A DNA stretch of 64,000 bases from Agapanthus africanus (taxonomy: Eukaryota > Streptophyta > Magnoliopsida > Asparagales > Amaryllidaceae). Both the position numbers and the translations under genes were made by a program. The notes under the pieces were generated by a model, which was not told where the DNA came from, searched no databases, and saw only the letters and a program-made list of their open reading frames with translations. The stretch lies in contig CM057349.1 in the NCBI GenBank assembly GCA_030015575.1, positions 262,255,077 to 262,319,076 on the forward strand, written 5' to 3'. Below are positions 1-13,414 of the stretch, one piece after another (position 1 is the stretch's first letter; each line of letters starts with the position of its first letter).

Positions 1-1565
1 TTGAAAACTGTACTATAGCTAAGAAGAATTGCACCGCTATTTAATACTCCTTACCTAACCATCAACTGATATATATAAATATCATGGACATAATTTCAAA
101 AAGTTATAACTCACTTTATAAAATAAATGTACAGATATATCAGTTTGAAATTGGTGCATAACAACGGATATTCAAAACCAAATATTTGCCGTCCGGCAAA
201 AACCCAGGCGATTTCCTCAAATATCACCAATTACAACGAATCCCGATATAATGAAGATGATCACCTAATTCCCAATAACTTACTCCCACTCATCATCTGT
301 AAAAACCATACAGATGTGAGAATCAGACCTGGTAAATACATACCCTGGAGTAAGGATCTAATTGGAAAATCAGTTTTCAATTAACAACGCATAGTGAAAT
401 TGAAACATGAAATGTTTCGAAGGGGTATCCGGGTATTCTTAATAATGCCTCTTCCATTATCTAGATTCATGACTATAACTGTATATTTCTTTGCCATTTC
501 TCTAAATCCCTTTATTTGTCTTTACTTATTACCTTCTGTACACCACTCTTTGGCTAAATGGTTTTCTTCCTTCCCTACCGTTCGACACCATCCTATGGTT
601 TGGAAGAAGACTATCCAATAAGCGTAACAGCTGTACTCTCCTAATCCTAGGAGCCCTCGCAACCTGAGAGAAGGTAAAGATAAAAGACAACTGAAAAAAT
701 CTTATTCAATTTCTCCTGAACCAGAATCCATCCTCGAATTGGAACGAGTTCCTTCAAGTTTGTATATAACCATACGATGGATTATCCAATAACTGTGGAT
801 CTTCGTAGTGATATGAGGTGTTCTGGAGAAATTCAAAGGTGAAGTAGGAGTGCCGATGAAATATGTGGTTTGGTCGTGAATGATAGCAGTTGCAATTTAC
901 ATTTTCCTCTTTCTAATCCCTTTATTTTGTCTTTACTTATTACCTCATGTACACCACACTTAGGCTAATTGGTTTTCTTCTTTCCCTACCTATCGTCTCC
1001 TGCCTATGGTTTGGAAGAAGACTATCCAATAAGCGCAATAGGTGTACCCTCTCCTAATCCTAGGAGCCCTCACAACCTGAGAGAAGGTAAAAGGAAAAGA
1101 CAACTGAATAGTCCTATTCAATTTCTCCAGAACCGGAAACCATCCTCGAATCTGAAACAAGTTTCTTCGAGTTTGTATGTAACTATACGATGGTCATATC
1201 CAATAACTTTGGATCTTCGTAGTGATACGGAATGTTCCGGAGAAAAGCAAAGGGTAAAAGTAGGAGTGGCAATGAAGTATGCAACTCTGACAATTCAAAA
1301 GCCAGTGTTTTAAGAAAGTTCGGTTAACTTGGTCACTGAGTTATAGTCTAGGGTTGGGACATAGTCGTTGCCAAAGAGAGAGAGAAAGAAACACTCTGCG
1401 TGCACTCTAACCTAGATCAGAATGGTTAATTACTTTATCTAATCAGGATGTCTCCTAATGTATCCTTAAATTCTCCTCCAAACCTGAAAAAAGAATTAGT
1501 CGGGATCATCTAAAATCACCCGAGGAGTAAACCAACTCATCAGTGGGTATCGGGATCCAACTATC
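1..1565 (-). pseudogene. E3 decayed gag region with tandem duplication
   Basis: This stretch is non-coding now. Two head-to-tail copies of a roughly 400-bp unit are visible (about 390-890 and 900-1320), each containing the block CCTATGGTTTGGAAGAAGAC and the ...CGTATGG...GAACTCGAA-like stretch. The equivalent region in E2 lies inside gag, near 20190-20260, and is single there. Bases 1-390 match the sequence that follows the gag duplication in E1, E4, E5 and E6. A purine-rich complement of a splice acceptor (GAGAGAGAGAAAGAAAC) lies at about 1376-1392. All frames are interrupted; small ORFs here are chance. Confidence 0.75.
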
Positions 1566-3675
1566 TGTAAGTGCACGGCGGCGCCCCGGCCGTCAATCCG
1601 ACGGCCAAAAGCGGAAGCGGTGATAAACTTTAAATTTTCTTAAACTGGCAAACCGCCGCGCACTACTACCCGGATCGAACCATTAATTAGTCCTAGCTAC
1701 CAACAAGAAAGGGAAGAGAGATATACCGACGATCCAAGTCCTCCGGTCTTCTCATCATCGTCCCGATCTCCTGCGGAATGTCCCGTCTCCTCCTCGTCGC
1801 CGGAAGTGCACCACATCGCCTACTTCTTTTACGGGCTCCCACCTCAATGCCGAGGCAACTCGGGCACGAAGCCGGCTACTCGACGTGCCCAAAATTTGCT
1901 GTAGAATGTGTGAAGAACCATGTCTCACCTCAAAAATGAGCCCCATTCCATTCCCTTCCATAGGAATGGCCGGCCCCCCCTTCTCAAGTGTGATTGGAGA
2001 GAGAAAGAGAAAAATCAAGGGGGTGGGTGGAAGCAATGATGAAAAGAGATGATGAGAGAACAAAACCCAACACTCCAAAAGCCAATCATAACCTACAATG
2101 GTCAAGCCATCATCATAAAGCTAGAAGTCAAAAGATGGGCTCCATCATGAAACCATCATGATATAAATATTGCAAAGAACCCCCTCCACTAATGCCTATT
2201 TGCAACAATGCAAATAAACCCTCCTCCACCACACTTCGGCCAATGAACGGAACAAAGGAAATTGGCCGAAACGGAAAGCAAACTGGCAACTCCAGAAAAC
2301 TGATCCTGTAATAAATTATAGGAAAACCCCAATACTGTGCATACACACCCGCATCTGTATTTCGACCGAAATACAAATGCAATGAGACAAAATCTACACT
2401 GTACTATACTAGGATCCGGCTTAAACCAAAGCCGGCTAGTAATATCTGTTCGATCCTGATCCGTGCAATACCGCACGTATCTGATCGAACCCTGCCATAT
2501 AACCATACGGTCTATAGTACAAACTGTCCGATCCTGATCCGTGCAATACCGCACGTATCTGATCGGACCTTGCCATATCTCCATACGGCCTCTACAACCT
2601 TTCGCCCGAAAGCTGAGTAACTGAATGTGGGGGACTCTGAAGACTCGTCAACACCTCGGTTGTGGATTTAACCACTAGCACGTCAGAGGTATAAGCCAAT
2701 ACGTAACGGGCTACCAAGTATTGACTAAAAGGGACGTCTGTGAGTGAACTCAGCCTGACAACCCTACTGAGCCTGTCAGTGACAATATCCGTACAGTCCG
2801 GTCCGTTCGTCTATGAGTATCGCATGGCGGACCTAGGGGGTTGGTAAAAGTCAGACCCCCAAAAGCGGTACAAGTCGTGTCGGAGTGTAGCCCAGAACAC
2901 CCTGAGATACTACTGGAATACCTACCAGTAAATCTCCTTGCCTTGGCCAAGGACTTTGTGTAATGGCTCTCCTAGACACAGCACGACCTCACCCCCAATA
3001 CCGGGAGAGACGAACCCCTGAAGATACGCTCACTGCCTCCATGTGGCTCGGGACTGTACCCAACTAAAACATGTTTGCACGACTCCTTTGAGCCGTGGTA
3101 GGGTAGTAATCAAAGTACAGTGGGAACTCACACGAGACAAATGACGATCCCCAGGTCGATGAACTAACCTGCACACATGTCACCAGGGAACTGCCATCTG
3201 ACGTCTGGTATATGACCAACTAGCATGTTCCCGGCGAGTCCTGTCCGGTGTACTCATAACCCAATGAGCACCTGTATACATCTTAGGTGATCCAACTGAC
3301 ACCAGTGGCTTGTGAGACCGGCCACCGCCCCTCGTCGGGGTCTCGACTGTATACACTAGTCTACTAATGGAGTATCGATGCCCAGTCTCGAAACTCCCAC
3401 GACTAGGGACCTTTTAAGGATAAGCTTATAGACCCCAGCTCCCACTTATATGATCGCCCTCATACTGCTGGTGGTCAAGCAAGAATCCTAGGGGCTCTAT
3501 CAACGTGTAATAGCGACGTGTCAGGTCACCTAAAGTAGTACACGATGATAAAGGTAAACCAGATAGCATACTATCATCTCGAGTAAGACTGTCCTACCGG
3601 GATAGGTCCTCCCTCAATCATTACAATCACGTACCTGTGACCTAATAATTGACTCTGAGGGCACTATCTCCAACA
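1566..3675 (-). repeat. E1 3' LTR
   Basis: In sense it begins TGTTGGAGATAGTGCCC and ends GCACTTACA. It holds a directly repeated promoter-upstream block of about 79 bp (around 2433-2590), a GCCGGCTTTGGTTTAAGCCGG palindrome, a TATA-like CTAGTATAGTAC, and directly downstream a hairpin at 2351-2380 (13 paired positions, one G.U). It is adjacent to the PPT complement at 3676. Confidence 0.95.
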
Positions 3676-3686
3676 ATCTCCCACTT
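3676..3686 (-). other. E1 polypurine tract
   Basis: The plus strand reads ATCTCCCACTT, so the sense is AAGTGGGAGAT directly before the 3' LTR. The same 11-mer sits before the 3' LTR of E2, E4, E5 and E6. It is the expected plus-strand DNA priming site for reverse transcription. Confidence 0.9.
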
Positions 3687-6600
3687 GCACTCAAGGCTAA
3701 TTATTGCGATGTCGCATACTCACAGCCCGTGTGATACCGAACATCCAACTCCTCTACTAGTCAGTCTCACAAAGCTCGTTTGCGGAACTATTGCGTTCGA
3801 GGAATAGCCTCAGTGAGTGGATCCGCTTAGTTGTTTCTTTCTATGTCTCTCTATATCTCAAGTTCGCGGAGAAAGCCACTCCCGAAAAGAGCAATACCTG
3901 TCTCAGAATATGTCTGGATGTCTGATGGGACCTAGCTCATAAATGAACTCCAAATCCAAACTTCTTAGACTGTATCGTCAACTGAACTTAATCAGTATCC
4001 TGCGCGCCATGCCTCCCTCAGTATTGCCTTGGACCACCTGTCCAAAATACTGCCCCTCATCAGAAGGAAAACTATAACTCTGACAACCTCCTTGTCGTCC
4101 ATGTCACCTTGGAAGCCTGGAATGATAACTGTCTCCTGAATGAGGCTGTCGTTATCATCTCCCTAGAACATCCACTTATGTTCTAAAACTGCTTCCGACT
4201 GTTTCTCCAGGATTGGATTAATGTCAACTTATTGCATCTAGTGCAAGAACAACATCTGGTGTGGTACTTGACATCTCACGATTGACTCAATTGCCTGAGC
4301 AAGTGATCTGCCAATCATGCCCGTCCCTCTCCCCTTTAGTCTGTAAGACACCTTTGGAGAGGGTGACTCCATTACCTGCAGGTACACTACCGTGCCAGGA
4401 GTCGTCCATCCTAAATACTCTTAGAATGCTGTCAAGTACCCTGATTGGGAAACCACCCAAATCTAGATCTAAGACCATAGATCTAGTAACCAGTATGTCT
4501 GATATAAAATCCATTTCCTTTGTGGAGAAACAACTGTGTGACGACCAAAGTATAACCGATCGTAGTGTAGGAGTTTCTTTTCCTACTCTGTGTATATCAT
4601 CCAAATACCAGGATATCACACCCTACTACCTTCTCAACAGATCCATCCCCTATTCTGATGAAGTCAAACCCATGACTGTCACGTCAGAAATAGATGATCT
4701 ATCTCCGCTACATCTGCTCTAGTCTATAAATAGACATAAGCAACCTGTCCACCAATGCTTCCGCTGCTCCCACTGACTACGACAACCCTCTGGCAGAGTC
4801 ATATAGACGTACACTTCTAAAACTGGTTTAGAACGACGCTATACTCATCCTCCCGCCGGGTCTCGTAACCTGGAACAACAGCAATGGCAATTGTGGGTAA
4901 ACAAGAACTTCCCTGTCACCGTCCTTGAGGCTACCGTAGTGCCTCTCGGGTGCCTGAAGTTACCCACCTTATCTGCGGAGTGGCCAATGGAATGTCAATC
5001 CAGATTGAATCTTTAGGTTCCTTATCAAATCTTCAGTAATCGTTTGTGGTTCTGGAATCACTTCCAGTTCTACCATACTCCCACTACTGTTTTCTGAAAA
5101 AATCCATCTTTAATAAAACTGTGGCGAGTCTAGAACAATATCGCTATTGTTCATCCAGATGGTAGAAAGTCAACCCTCGTCATAGCCTGGGTCAACCCAC
5201 AAACAACCATTACAGAAACGTGCCTTGAGTTGTCCAGTGTCTGGTTTTAATCATAAACCGGACAACTCCCCGTACCTTAACATCGTTAAGATATGAACTG
5301 TTCTATATCCAATATAGAAACAGAGGCACTGATTTAATTGAACCAGATTCAAATCATGAAGCTGTCCCCAGCGCATGTCAACTAAATGGAAGGAGGCCGA
5401 TCAGCGTTACTCAACTTAGGAATACTTCCAATTATGAGTAACCTGAAAGAGAAGCAAGATCTCTTTATCATTACTATCAACTGAATACCATACACAAGTA
5501 TCTACATCTTCGATCTCTTTGAAGAATCCCGATACTTGCTATACCTGGTTCTCTACTCTATTCAAATACCTATAACTTCTCCAAATTCGGACCCTGTGTT
5601 TCCGCGAAACACCTGTCTAAAAACTAGAGAAGTCATAAGTAAACCGAATATAGTACGAGGACCAAGCCCTCTGTCCTGATGGACCCTGGACAACATACAA
5701 TCCTTTGTATAAGTCCCTTGAGTCTGATAACTCATTCACTGTGTGTCGTAGGTTGAAAACTGTACTTATGGTTAAGAAGAATTACACCGCTGTTTAATGC
5801 TCCTTACCTAACCATCCACTGATATAGGTAAATGTCGTAGACATAATTTCAGAAAGGTATATCTCACTCTATGAAAATAGACGTACAGATATATCAATTT
5901 GAAATTGGTGCATAACAGCGGATATTCAAAACCAAATATTTGCCGACCGGCAAACAGCCCAGGTGATTTCCTCAAATATCACTGATTACAACGAATCCCG
6001 ATATAATGAGGATAATCACCCAATTCCCAATAATTTACTCCCACTCATCATCTGTAAAACCATACAGATGTGAGAATCGTACCTGGTAAATACATACCCT
6101 GGAGTAAGTATCTAATCGGGAAATCAGTTTTCCTTTAACATTACACAGTGAAACTGAAACATTGAAATGTTCCGATGGGGTATTCTGGTATTCCTAGTAA
6201 TGCCTCTTCCAGATTCACGACTGTAACCGTATAGTTCTTTGCCACCTCTCCAAATCCCTTCATATGTCTTTAGTCTTTACCTTCTGCACACCCTTTTAGG
6301 CCAAATGGTTTTCTTCCTTCCCTACCGTTCGGCACCAGCCTATGGTTTGGAAGAAGACTATCCAATAAGCATAATGGGTGTACTGTCCCAATCCTAGGAA
6401 CACTCGCAATGAGAGAGGGTGAAGATAAAAGACAACCGAATAAACCTTATTCCTATTTCTCCTGAACCAGAATCCATCCCCGAACTGGAACCAGTTCCAT
6501 TCGAGTTCGTATATAACCATACGATGGAGTATCCAAATAAACTGTGGATCTTCGTAGTGATACGGAGTGTCCTGGAGAAATACAAAGGTGATGTGGGAGT

Positions 6601-7095
6601 GGTAACGAAATATTTGGTTTGGTCGTGAATATCTGTTGCAATTTACTTTGCCCTCTTACTAATCCCTTGCTTTGTCTGAACTTAATACCTTCTGCACACC
6701 ATCGTTATGCTAATTGGTTTTCTTCATTCCCTACCGGTCAGCACCAGCCTAAGGTTTGGAAGAAGACAATCCAATTTGCGTAATAGGTGTACTACCCCTA
6801 AACCAAGGAGTACTCGTAACTTGAGAGAGGGTAAAAGGAAAAGACAACTGAATAATCCTATCCGTTTTCTCCAGAACCGGAAACCATCCTCGAATAAATT
6901 CTTTCGAGTTCGTATCTAACCATACGATGGTTTTGTCCAATGGAAGTGGACGTTCGTAGTAAAACGGGGTGTCCTGGAGAAAAGGGTAAAAGTAGGAGTG
7001 GCAATGAGGTTTGCAACTCTGACAATCCAAAAGCCGGTGTTTAAGAAGGTTCGGTCAACTTGGTCACTGAGTCAAAGTCTTAGGGTCGGGTCAAT
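3687..7095 (-). pseudogene. E1 dead gag-pol (fossil gag duplication, integrase, RT, RNase H)
   Basis: Translation on the minus strand gives only fossils. At 4287-4619 a 110-residue stretch contains YLDDIH (RT YVDD equivalent) and GVTLSKG, matching E2 RT (YVDDIL...GITLSKK) with intervening frameshifts. Around 5420-5630 DNA similarity to the E2 integrase core can be traced. The part next to the PPT resembles E2's RNase H end (AGGTCCCATCAGA block). The gag part at about 6270-7030 is a tandem duplication. The lesions are shared with E5, so they predate the E1 insertion. No product is expected. Confidence 0.8.
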
Positions 7096-8875
7096 GGTCG
7101 CTGCCAAAGAGAGAGAGAAAAGAAAACACTCAGCGTGCACTCTAACCTAGATCAGAATGGTCACCAATTTATCTAATCTGGAAACCTCCCACTGTACCTC
7201 AAATTCTCCTCCAAACCTGAAAGAAGAATTAGTCGGGGTTACCCGAGGAGTAAACTAACTCATCAGTGGGAATCGGGATCCAACTATCATTGCATGATAA
7301 CGTGACGGAATCCGCTCACGCTATCACACTCCAGAAGGTATGCGCATATCTGGCAAGTTTCAGTTCTTTTGAAACTCCCGATGTGATTTCTGCCCCATGC
7401 TCTTATGACCTTGACTTTGGCCAACATATCATAAGTCACATGTCAAGTTCTACCCGTCATTCTCCAGGTTAATTTGAATCCACCCGTACATACCCTTGAT
7501 TTTGGCCAACATGGCAGTACTACTGTTCCAAACCAACGCATCTATCTATGCTGCATATGAATAACCAATAGCTACCAAACACTGTGCCTTGACTTTGGCC
7601 AACATACACAGCTTGAATACTACTGACTATCCATATGAAACGACGGAGGGCTATGAATGGTTTCTGGCGAAAACCTTTAACGTAATGAACTTGATATCGT
7701 TGAAGGAACGGATAGCTTTTTAAAAATATAGTGACGAAAACCTTTGCTAAAGAGGTCACTCCCGGTGAAGGGATCTCGGCTCTTTCCCCGTAGAATGGGG
7801 TGCAGGATATTCCAAATGAATACCGCGATGCAAAGCAAAAGTAATCGGCTATAGTGAAGTTAATGCCCTGACGCAAACTTCTGTCCAAGGGGTCACTCCC
7901 GGTGAAGGGATCTCGGCCCTTGCCTCGTCGACTGAGGAGCAGGATATTCCAATGAATACCACGATGCAAAACAAAAGTAAACGTCCTTGCAATAACAGCT
8001 TTTTGAAAAGTGTTCCAACAACATCAGATTAGGTTTGTTTTAACTTGCATTGATCCGAATCAATGCAGTCCCATCAATTGATCACACCAAAAAGAACGAA
8101 AATATACTGATGTACGTATATGCCATCCGCATTCGCCACTGGGTCCCGTCATTACCCGTTAGGTTAGCTTACTAACGACAGAGCGGGGACTGGACTAGCG
8201 CGGATGCAAAACATATACGACATCTACTAATATATATACCAATATATAGTATTTCGCTCAAGGCGTGAATAAAATGCAACATCACAGAAATGTACAGCAT
8301 CACAGAAACAATACAGATATCTGGGATCCCCGGGTTTCACAGAGCCACTACTGAAACCCGACGTTCCCCTGGTCGTGTGGATAGCCTGTGCAATGAAATC
8401 CTAGACCCCTACGGGTGCGGCAAGTTACCCGCCAAAACCTGAAGCGAGGCAGCCCCCTTCAGCAACGTGAATGGACCACCCAGCACTTCACGGAATCCGG
8501 TAACTTGGGCACCCCTCCTGGGTCAACCTGTACCCCCTACGAGTGCGGCGAATAGCCCGCCAATCCTAGAGTGAAGCCCCCTCCGTCTCAATGCCATGAG
8601 ATGCGGGCTTGTTGCCCTCCAGAACCCGGCTATCCGTGCACCCCTCCGCGGGGCAATCCTAGTACAGAAAGTAAAATATACATACAACGGGTACATCGAC
8701 CGCAACCAGGTCGTGCCCCAAAATAATAATACAAACAGGCAGTGACGGCAGTCCACATGTCGGACGCTCGCCCCGCAATATCAAATGTACATAATACAAC
8801 AAAACTGTACTAGCATTGCATCCAGGCTATCCCCCACGACCGATCCGCAACATCACAGCAAAAACAAAACATCAA

Positions 8876-8953
8876 CGTGAAAGTCACGTTCGCAAATCCG
8901 TCTAACCGGGCTATAGCAGTTAGACCGGATTTACCGATCAAGTGACATTCACG
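8876..8953 (-). promoter_or_regulatory. E1 78-nt leader hairpin with CTATAG loop
   Basis: The outer arms CGTGAA(A/T)GTCAC pair over 12 positions with one mismatch. Inner arms AAATCCG/CGGATTT and GTCTAAC/GTTAGAC pair, closing a loop that contains the palindrome GCTATAG. It lies 449 nt after the PBS, the same distance as in E4, E5 and E6. The role is not known; a genome dimerisation or packaging element is my inference. Confidence 0.65.
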
Positions 8954-9107
8954 GTCGCAGATATAATGTAAATACTGTGAAAAATGTGTTTAAAATATCC
9001 GATCGATCAAAAATTAACAAGTGGGCCCCCAATCAAAACTGTAGCACTCACAGAAAACCTGGGCCCAATTTTAATATTCCAAAACCCATATTTTAAGCCC
9101 AGAAAGC

Positions 9108-9226
9108 CTCTGAAAAAAATTGGTGAAGTGATCTCCACAGTGTGCGGCGGAAGAGCGGCGGAATGGGGGTATATGCGGCGGTTCCGCGCTCCCACTGTGG
9201 ATTCACTTCATCGAAATTTTACAGAG
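9108..9226 (-). promoter_or_regulatory. E1 GC-rich leader stem about 175-295 nt after the PBS
   Basis: Nested inverted repeats CTCTG/CAGAG, TGAAGTGA/TCACTTCA and CCACAGTG/CACTGTGG fold around a GC-rich core with GCGGAA/TTCCGC. It has the same length (119 nt) as the E5 counterpart. Each subfamily has its own sequence here but keeps self-complementarity. Confidence 0.65.
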
Positions 9227-9388
9227 TTCTTAGATTTTCCAGTACATCAATATTTTACAACCTGAAAAATTTTTCGACACCAAAAATTTCCAACAGAAAA
9301 CTGATGCTAACAAAAATGTAGTTTTGGAACATTCGATCGATCGAAACAGAAAAACACACTACACCAAGCTAGACTAAGTTAATGGCGA

Positions 9389-9401
9389 GGCTCTGATACC
9401 A
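9389..9401 (-). other. E1 primer-binding site (initiator tRNA-Met)
   Basis: The plus strand reads GGCTCTGATACCA, so the sense is TGGTATCAGAGCC, complementary to the 3' end of plant initiator tRNA-Met. One base separates it from the LTR at 9403. Confidence 0.95.
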
Positions 9402-9402
9402 C

Positions 9403-11512
9403 TGTAAGTGCACGGCGGCGCCCCGGCCGTCAATCCGATGGCCAAAAGCGGAAGCGGTGATAAACTTTAAATTTTCTTAAACTGGCAAACCGCCGCGCAC
9501 TACTACCCGGATCGAACCATTAATTAGTCCTAGCTACCAACAAGAAAGGGAAGAGAGATATACCGACGATCCAAGTCCTCCGGTCTTCTCATCATCGTCC
9601 CGATCTCCTGCGGAATGTCCCGTCTCCTCCTCGTCGCCGGAAGTGCACCACATCGCCTACTTCTTTTACGGGCTCCCACCTCAATGCCGAGGCAACTCGG
9701 GCACGAAGCCGGCTACTCGACGTGCCCAAGATTTGCTGTAGAATGTGTGAAGAACCATGTCTCACCTCAAAAATGAGCCCCATTCCATTCCCTTCCATAG
9801 GAATGGCCGGCCCCCCCTTCTCAAGTGTGATTGGAGAGAGAAAGAGAAAAATCAAGGGGGTGGGTAGAAGCAATGATGAAAAGAGATGATGAGAGAACAA
9901 AACCCAACACTCCAAAAGCCAATCATAACCTACAATGGTCAAGCCATCATCATAAAGCTAGAAGTCAAAAGATGGGCTCCATCATGAAACCATCATGATA
10001 TAAATATTGCAAAGAACCCCCTCCACTAATGCCTATTTGCAACAATGCAAATAAACCCTCCTCCACCACACTTCGGCCAATGAACGGAACAAAGGAAATT
10101 GGCCGAAACGGAAAGCAAACTGGCAACTCCAGAAAACTGATCCCGTAATAAATTACAGGAAAACCCCAATACTGTGCATACACACCCGCATCTGTATTTC
10201 GACCGAAATACAAATGCAATGAGACAAAATCTACACTGTACTATACTAGGATCCGGCTTAAACCAAAGCCGGCCAGTAATATCTGTTCGATCCTGATCCG
10301 TGCAATACCGCACATATCTGATCGAACCCTGCCATATAACCATACGGCCTATAGTACAAACTGTCCGATCCTGATCCGTGCAATACCGCACGTATCTGAT
10401 CGGACCTTGCCATATCTCCATACGGCCTCTACAACCTTTCGCCCGAAAGCTGAGTAACTGAATATGGGGGACTCTAAAGACTCGTCAACACCTCGGTTGT
10501 GGATTTAACCACTAGCACGTCAGAGGTATAAGCCAATACGTAACGGGCTACCAAGTATTGACTAAAAGGGACGTCTGTGAGTGAACTCAGCCTGACAACC
10601 CTACTGAGCCTGTCAGTGACAATATCCGTACAGTCCGGTCCGTTCGTCTATGAGTATCGCATGGCGGGCCTAGGGGGTTGGTAAAAGTCAGACCCCCAAA
10701 AGCGGTACAAGTCGTGTCGGAGTGTAGCCCAAAACACCCTGAGATACTACTGGAATACCTACCAGTAAATCTCCTTGCCTTGGCCAAGGACTTTGTGTAA
10801 TGGCTCTCCTAGATACAGCACGACCTCACCCCCAATACCGGGAGAGACGAACCCCTGAAGATACGCTCACTGCCTCCATGTGGCTCGGGACTGTACCCAA
10901 CTAAAACCTGTTTGCACGTCTCCTTTGAGCCGTGGTAGGGTAGTAATCAAAGTACAGTGGGAACTCACACGAGACAAATGACGATCCCCAGGTCGATGAA
11001 CTAACCTGCACACATGTCACCAGGGAACTGCCATCTGACGTCTGGTATATGACCAACTAGCATGTTCCCGGCGAGTCCTGTCCGGTGTACTCATAACCCA
11101 ATGAGCACCTGTATACATCTTAGGTGATCCAACTGACACCAGTGGCTTGTGAGACCGGCCACCGCCCCTCGTCGGGGTCTCGACTGTATACACTAATCTA
11201 CTAATGGAGTATCGATGCCCAGTCTCGAAACTCCCACGACTAGGGACCTTTTAAGGATAAGCTTATAGACCCCAGCTCCCACTTATATGATCGCCCTCAT
11301 ACTGCTGGTGGTCAAGCAAGAATCCTAGGGGCTCTATCAACGTATAATAGCGACGTGTCAGGTCACCTAAAGCAGTACACGATGATAAAGGTAAACCAGA
11401 TAGCATACTATCATCTCGAGTAAGACTGTCCAACCGGGATAGGTCCTCCCTCAATCATTACAATGACGTACCTGTGACCTAATAATTGACTCTGAGGGCA
11501 CTATCTCCAACA
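9403..11512 (-). repeat. E1 5' LTR
   Basis: It is the same length as the 3' LTR with about 20 differences by eye. The downstream-of-TATA hairpin is at 10188-10217. In U5 a GGTATA motif near 9561-9567 (complement TATACC) is a candidate splice donor shared by all LTR families here. It is followed by the target duplication CTATC at 11513. Confidence 0.95.
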
Positions 11513-13134
11513 CTATCATTGCATGATAACCTGATGGAATCCACTTACATTATCACACTCCAGAAGGTATGTGCATGCCTGGCAAGTTTCCTGTATGTTT
11601 GAAAATCCTGATATGATTTTTACCCCATGCTCTTATGACCATGACTAAGGCCAACAAATCATAAGTCATATGTCAAGTTCTACCTATCATTGTCCAGGTT
11701 AATTTGAACCCATCCATACTCGCCTTTGACTAGGGCTAACAAGGCTGTATGACTATCCCAAACCAACGCATCTATCTATGCAACAGAAAAGTAACAAATA
11801 GCTACCATACACTTTGCCTTGACTAAGGCCAACAAACATAGCATGAATACTAAGTGCTACCCGTCTGAAATGACGGAGGTCTATGAATGGTTTTTGGCGA
11901 AAAACCTTTAACGTAATGAACTTGATATCGTTGAAGGAACCGGATAGCTTTTTACAAATATATAGTGACGAAAACTTTTGCTAAAGAGGTAACTCCCGGT
12001 GAAGGGATCTCGGCTCTTTCCTCGTAGAATGAGGTGCAGGATATTCCCACTGAATACCGCGATGCAAAGAAAAAAGTAATCGACTATAGTGAAGTTATTA
12101 CCCTGACGCAAACTTCTGCCCAAGGGGTCACTCCCGGTGAGGGGATCTCGGCTCTTGCCTCGTCGAATGAGGTGCTGGATATTCATAACCGAATACCACT
12201 ATGCAAAATAGAAGAAAACGTCTTTGCAATAACAACTTTTTGAAAATTGTTCTAACAACATCGAATAGGTCTGTTTTCCTTGTATTGATCTGAATCAACG
12301 CAGTCTCATCAATTAATCACACCACAAATGAACGAAAATATGATGTACGTATATGCCATCTGCATTCGCCACTGGGTCCCGTCATCACCCGTTAGGTTAC
12401 TTAACTAACGACAGAAAGGGGACTGGACTAGCGTGGGTGCAAAACATATACAAAATCTACTAGTATATATATATAGCAATATATAATAATCGCTCCAGGT
12501 GTGATAAATGCAACATCACAGAAAAGTAATAAGCATCACAGAACAATATAGATAATCTGGGAGCCCCGGGTTTCCTCTGAGCCGCAAGTGAAACCCGACG
12601 TTCCCCTGGTCGTGTGGATAGCCTGTGCAATGAAAACCTAGACCCCTATGAGTGCGGTAAGTTACCCACCAAAACCGGAAGCGAGGCAGCCCCATTCAAC
12701 AAAGTGAATGGGCCACCCGGCACTTCACGGAATCCGGTAACTTGAGCACCCCTCCTTGGGTCAACCTTTACCCCCTACGAGTGCGGCGAATAGCCCGCCA
12801 ATTCTAGAGTGAGACCCTTCTGTCCCAACGCCATGAGATGCGGACCCATTGCCCTCCAGAACCCGGCTATCCGTGCACTCCATCGTGGGGTAATCCTAGT
12901 ACAGAAAAGAAAATATGTACAACAGTGACATTGACCTCAACCCGGTCGTGCCCCAAAAGAATAATATAGAAACAGGCAGCGACGGCAGTCTACATGTCGG
13001 ACGCTCGCCCCGTGATATCAAATGTACAAATAAAACTAAACTGTACTATTATTGCATGCAAGCTATCCACCACGACGAATCCGCAAAAACCATAACCAGA
13101 TTTATCTACAGAAACAAGTAACCAAATCAAGTGT

Positions 13135-13177
13135 GTAACCCTGTCTAATTGAGTATATAGCAATTAGACAATGTTAC
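13135..13177 (-). promoter_or_regulatory. E3 leader hairpin with CTATATA loop
   Basis: Perfect arms TGTCTAATTG/CAATTAGACA (10 bp) are extended by GTAAC/GTTAC and close a loop containing CTATATA in sense. It occupies the slot of the 78-nt hairpin of the other elements but with different stem bases and at a greater distance from the PBS (about 550 nt). Confidence 0.6.
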
Positions 13178-13414
13178 CAACACATCCACGCATGGAAACG
13201 AAGTCACGACGTTAGAATTCCAAAACACAATTAGCGCACATCCCAAATATACTAAGGACCAAAAACCAAGTGCACTAAACATAAAAAAAAGTTGAGTTCT
13301 GAGCCAATTCGGAGGTCCGAATCAAAACGAAACGCGCCCGAACCTTCGCAGGGAGTTAGAGCATGAAATTAACTTCGAGTCGGAGGGCTTAGAGGGGGTA
13401 CCCCACCCCTGAGG

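Larger units (their letters stand above)
7096..9388 (-). other. E1 long untranslated leader
   Basis: About 2.3 kb separates the PBS from the gag fossil. It contains, in sense order, a GC-rich stem (9108-9226), a 78-nt hairpin (8876-8953), a tandem pair of about 140-bp modules with GTAGGGG motifs (about 8360-8660), a CGTTAG...CTAACG palindrome near 8160-8180, a tandem pair of modules with the core GGTCACTCCCGGTGAAGGGA (about 7750-7970), three boxes CCTTGACTTTGGCCAA, and the complement of a pyrimidine-rich CAG acceptor near 7095. Many short upstream ATGs are present and none opens a convincing ORF. Confidence 0.7.
1566..11512 (-). mobile_element. E1, complete non-autonomous copia-type LTR retrotransposon
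   Basis: E1 has two LTRs of equal length (2110 bp; 1566-3675 and 9403-11512), a PBS complement beside the right LTR and a PPT complement beside the left LTR, so it reads right to left. The direct repeat CTATC flanks it (1561-1565 and 11513-11517). Removing it rejoins the E3 leader as GGATCCAACTATC/ATTGCATGATAAC, a junction found uninterrupted in E1's own leader near 7278. By eye the LTRs differ at about 20 positions. The interior (5727 bp) carries no intact domain but is nearly the same sequence as that of E5 in opposite orientation. Confidence 0.95.

Noticed and set aside
4261-4722. A 153-codon plus-strand ORF in E1 (similar one at 29706-30221 in E5 on the minus strand)
   Set aside because: It is the antisense of the RT fossil. 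The sense strand shows the YLDD and GVTLSKG remnants, so the plus-strand frame is a shadow.
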